Positions 4,589 through 5,046 of a stretch of DNA of 5,046 bases are shown one piece after another. A program made the position numbers and the translations under genes. A model generated the notes under the pieces. It was not told the DNA's origin, ran no database searches, and saw nothing but the letters and a program-made list of their open reading frames with translations. Position 1 is the stretch's first letter. Each line of letters begins with the position of its first letter. Origin of the DNA: Candidatus Bathyarchaeota archaeon (GTDB taxonomy: Archaea; Thermoproteota; Bathyarchaeia; RBG-16-48-13; GCA-020355125); contig JAUWJG010000062.1 of the NCBI GenBank assembly GCA_030607815.1, positions 1-5,046 of the forward strand, read 5' to 3'.

Positions 4589-5046
4589 TTGGGGGATAAG
4601 CATATAAAGCATAATTATTTAAAAGAGACGATCAAACCGGTCGATATAGAGAAGATAAAGACCGTTTCAGATTTATTAGAAGCCTTTAATTGGACCTCTT
4701 TTCAATCACGAACCTTAGCAAAATGTGCTAACATCTTTGTGGAAATGTTGGAGGACTCGAATAGACCTACTATTTTTCTAGGTTTATCTGGCGCTATGGT
4801 TCCTGCAGGGATGAAGGGTGTCATATCGACTATGATAAAGAGAAAAATGATAGATGTCATCGTAAGTACAGGAGCCAATATGTATCATGATTTAGTTGAA
4901 GGTTTAGGAGGACACCATTATATCGGTTCACCTGATGCTGATGACAGAATTTTACGGGAAGAAAGTATTGATCGAATTTATGATACTTATGCCGATGAAT
5001 CCGAGTTTAGAAAGGTTGATAACATAGTAATGAGATTAGCGGATAA
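4589..5046 (+). CDS. dhs: Deoxyhypusine synthase, N-terminal part (runs off the window)
   Basis: This enzyme transfers an aminobutyl group from spermidine, using NAD, to one lysine of translation factor aIF5A, the first step of hypusine formation. About 152 residues are present, roughly half of the usual protein. Family blocks are HNYLKETIKPVDI (8-20), TSFQSRTLAKCANIFVEML (36-54), RPTIFLGLSGAMVPAGMKGV (59-78), DVIVSTGANMYHDLVEGLGG (89-108, part of the NAD-binding core) and HYIGSPDADDRILREESIDR (110-129). The catalytic lysine lies in the missing C-terminal half. The frame is closed by TAA at 4580-4582. The only NTG codon before the conserved start is the TTG at 4589, so I chose it, although it has no clear Shine-Dalgarno sequence. 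The partner enzyme for polyamine supply, arginine decarboxylase, lies about 1.2 kb away on the opposite strand. Confidence 0.92.
   Translation, partial: MGDKHIKHNYLKETIKPVDIEKIKTVSDLLEAFNWTSFQSRTLAKCANIFVEMLEDSNRPTIFLGLSGAMVPAGMKGVISTMIKRKMIDVIVSTGANMYHDLVEGLGGHHYIGSPDADDRILREESIDRIYDTYADESEFRKVDNIVMRLAD

Overview
The window looks like a piece of an AT-rich archaeal chromosome. Three things point that way. First, the right edge carries the start of a deoxyhypusine synthase, an enzyme of archaea and eukaryotes. Second, there is a short pyruvoyl-dependent arginine decarboxylase of the type used by many archaea. Third, several genes have archaeal-style TATA boxes about 26 bases before a plausible transcript start, mostly without a Shine-Dalgarno sequence. 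The exact lineage cannot be settled from the sequence alone. No rRNA, tRNA, CRISPR array, insertion sequence or phage gene was seen.

Layout, left to right. Bases 1-168 hold the C-terminal end of an unrecognised plus-strand protein. Bases 169-296 are an AT-rich convergent gap in which I see nothing supportable. Five minus-strand genes follow: an Lrp/AsnC regulator (297-764), a GCS2-type glutamate-cysteine ligase homologue (928-2187), a small HExxH zinc-metallopeptidase-like protein (2302-2805), the arginine decarboxylase (2890-3357) and a FemAB/DUF2156-like GNAT-fold acyltransferase (3506-4282). The gaps between them are 84 to 163 bases, and most contain their own TATA-like element, so these look like separate transcription units on one strand rather than one tight operon. 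To the right is a 306-base divergent region (4283-4588). It holds a doubtful small plus-strand ORF that overlaps the acyltransferase start in antisense. The plus-strand deoxyhypusine synthase then starts and runs off the end of the window.

How the genes may fit together. Arginine decarboxylase makes agmatine, the entry point to archaeal polyamines. Deoxyhypusine synthase uses a polyamine-derived aminobutyl group to modify translation factor aIF5A. The two are the clearest functional link here, although they are divergently oriented and separated by the acyltransferase. The GCS2-like ligase and the acyltransferase are both amide- or acyl-forming types whose substrates cannot be read from sequence. 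A link to polyamine chemistry is only a hypothesis. The most interesting non-coding signals are the leader of the ligase gene (a hairpin, a six-codon mini-ORF and a one-base frame offset at A-tracts), the palindrome at the regulator's promoter, and the antisense overlap at the acyltransferase start.
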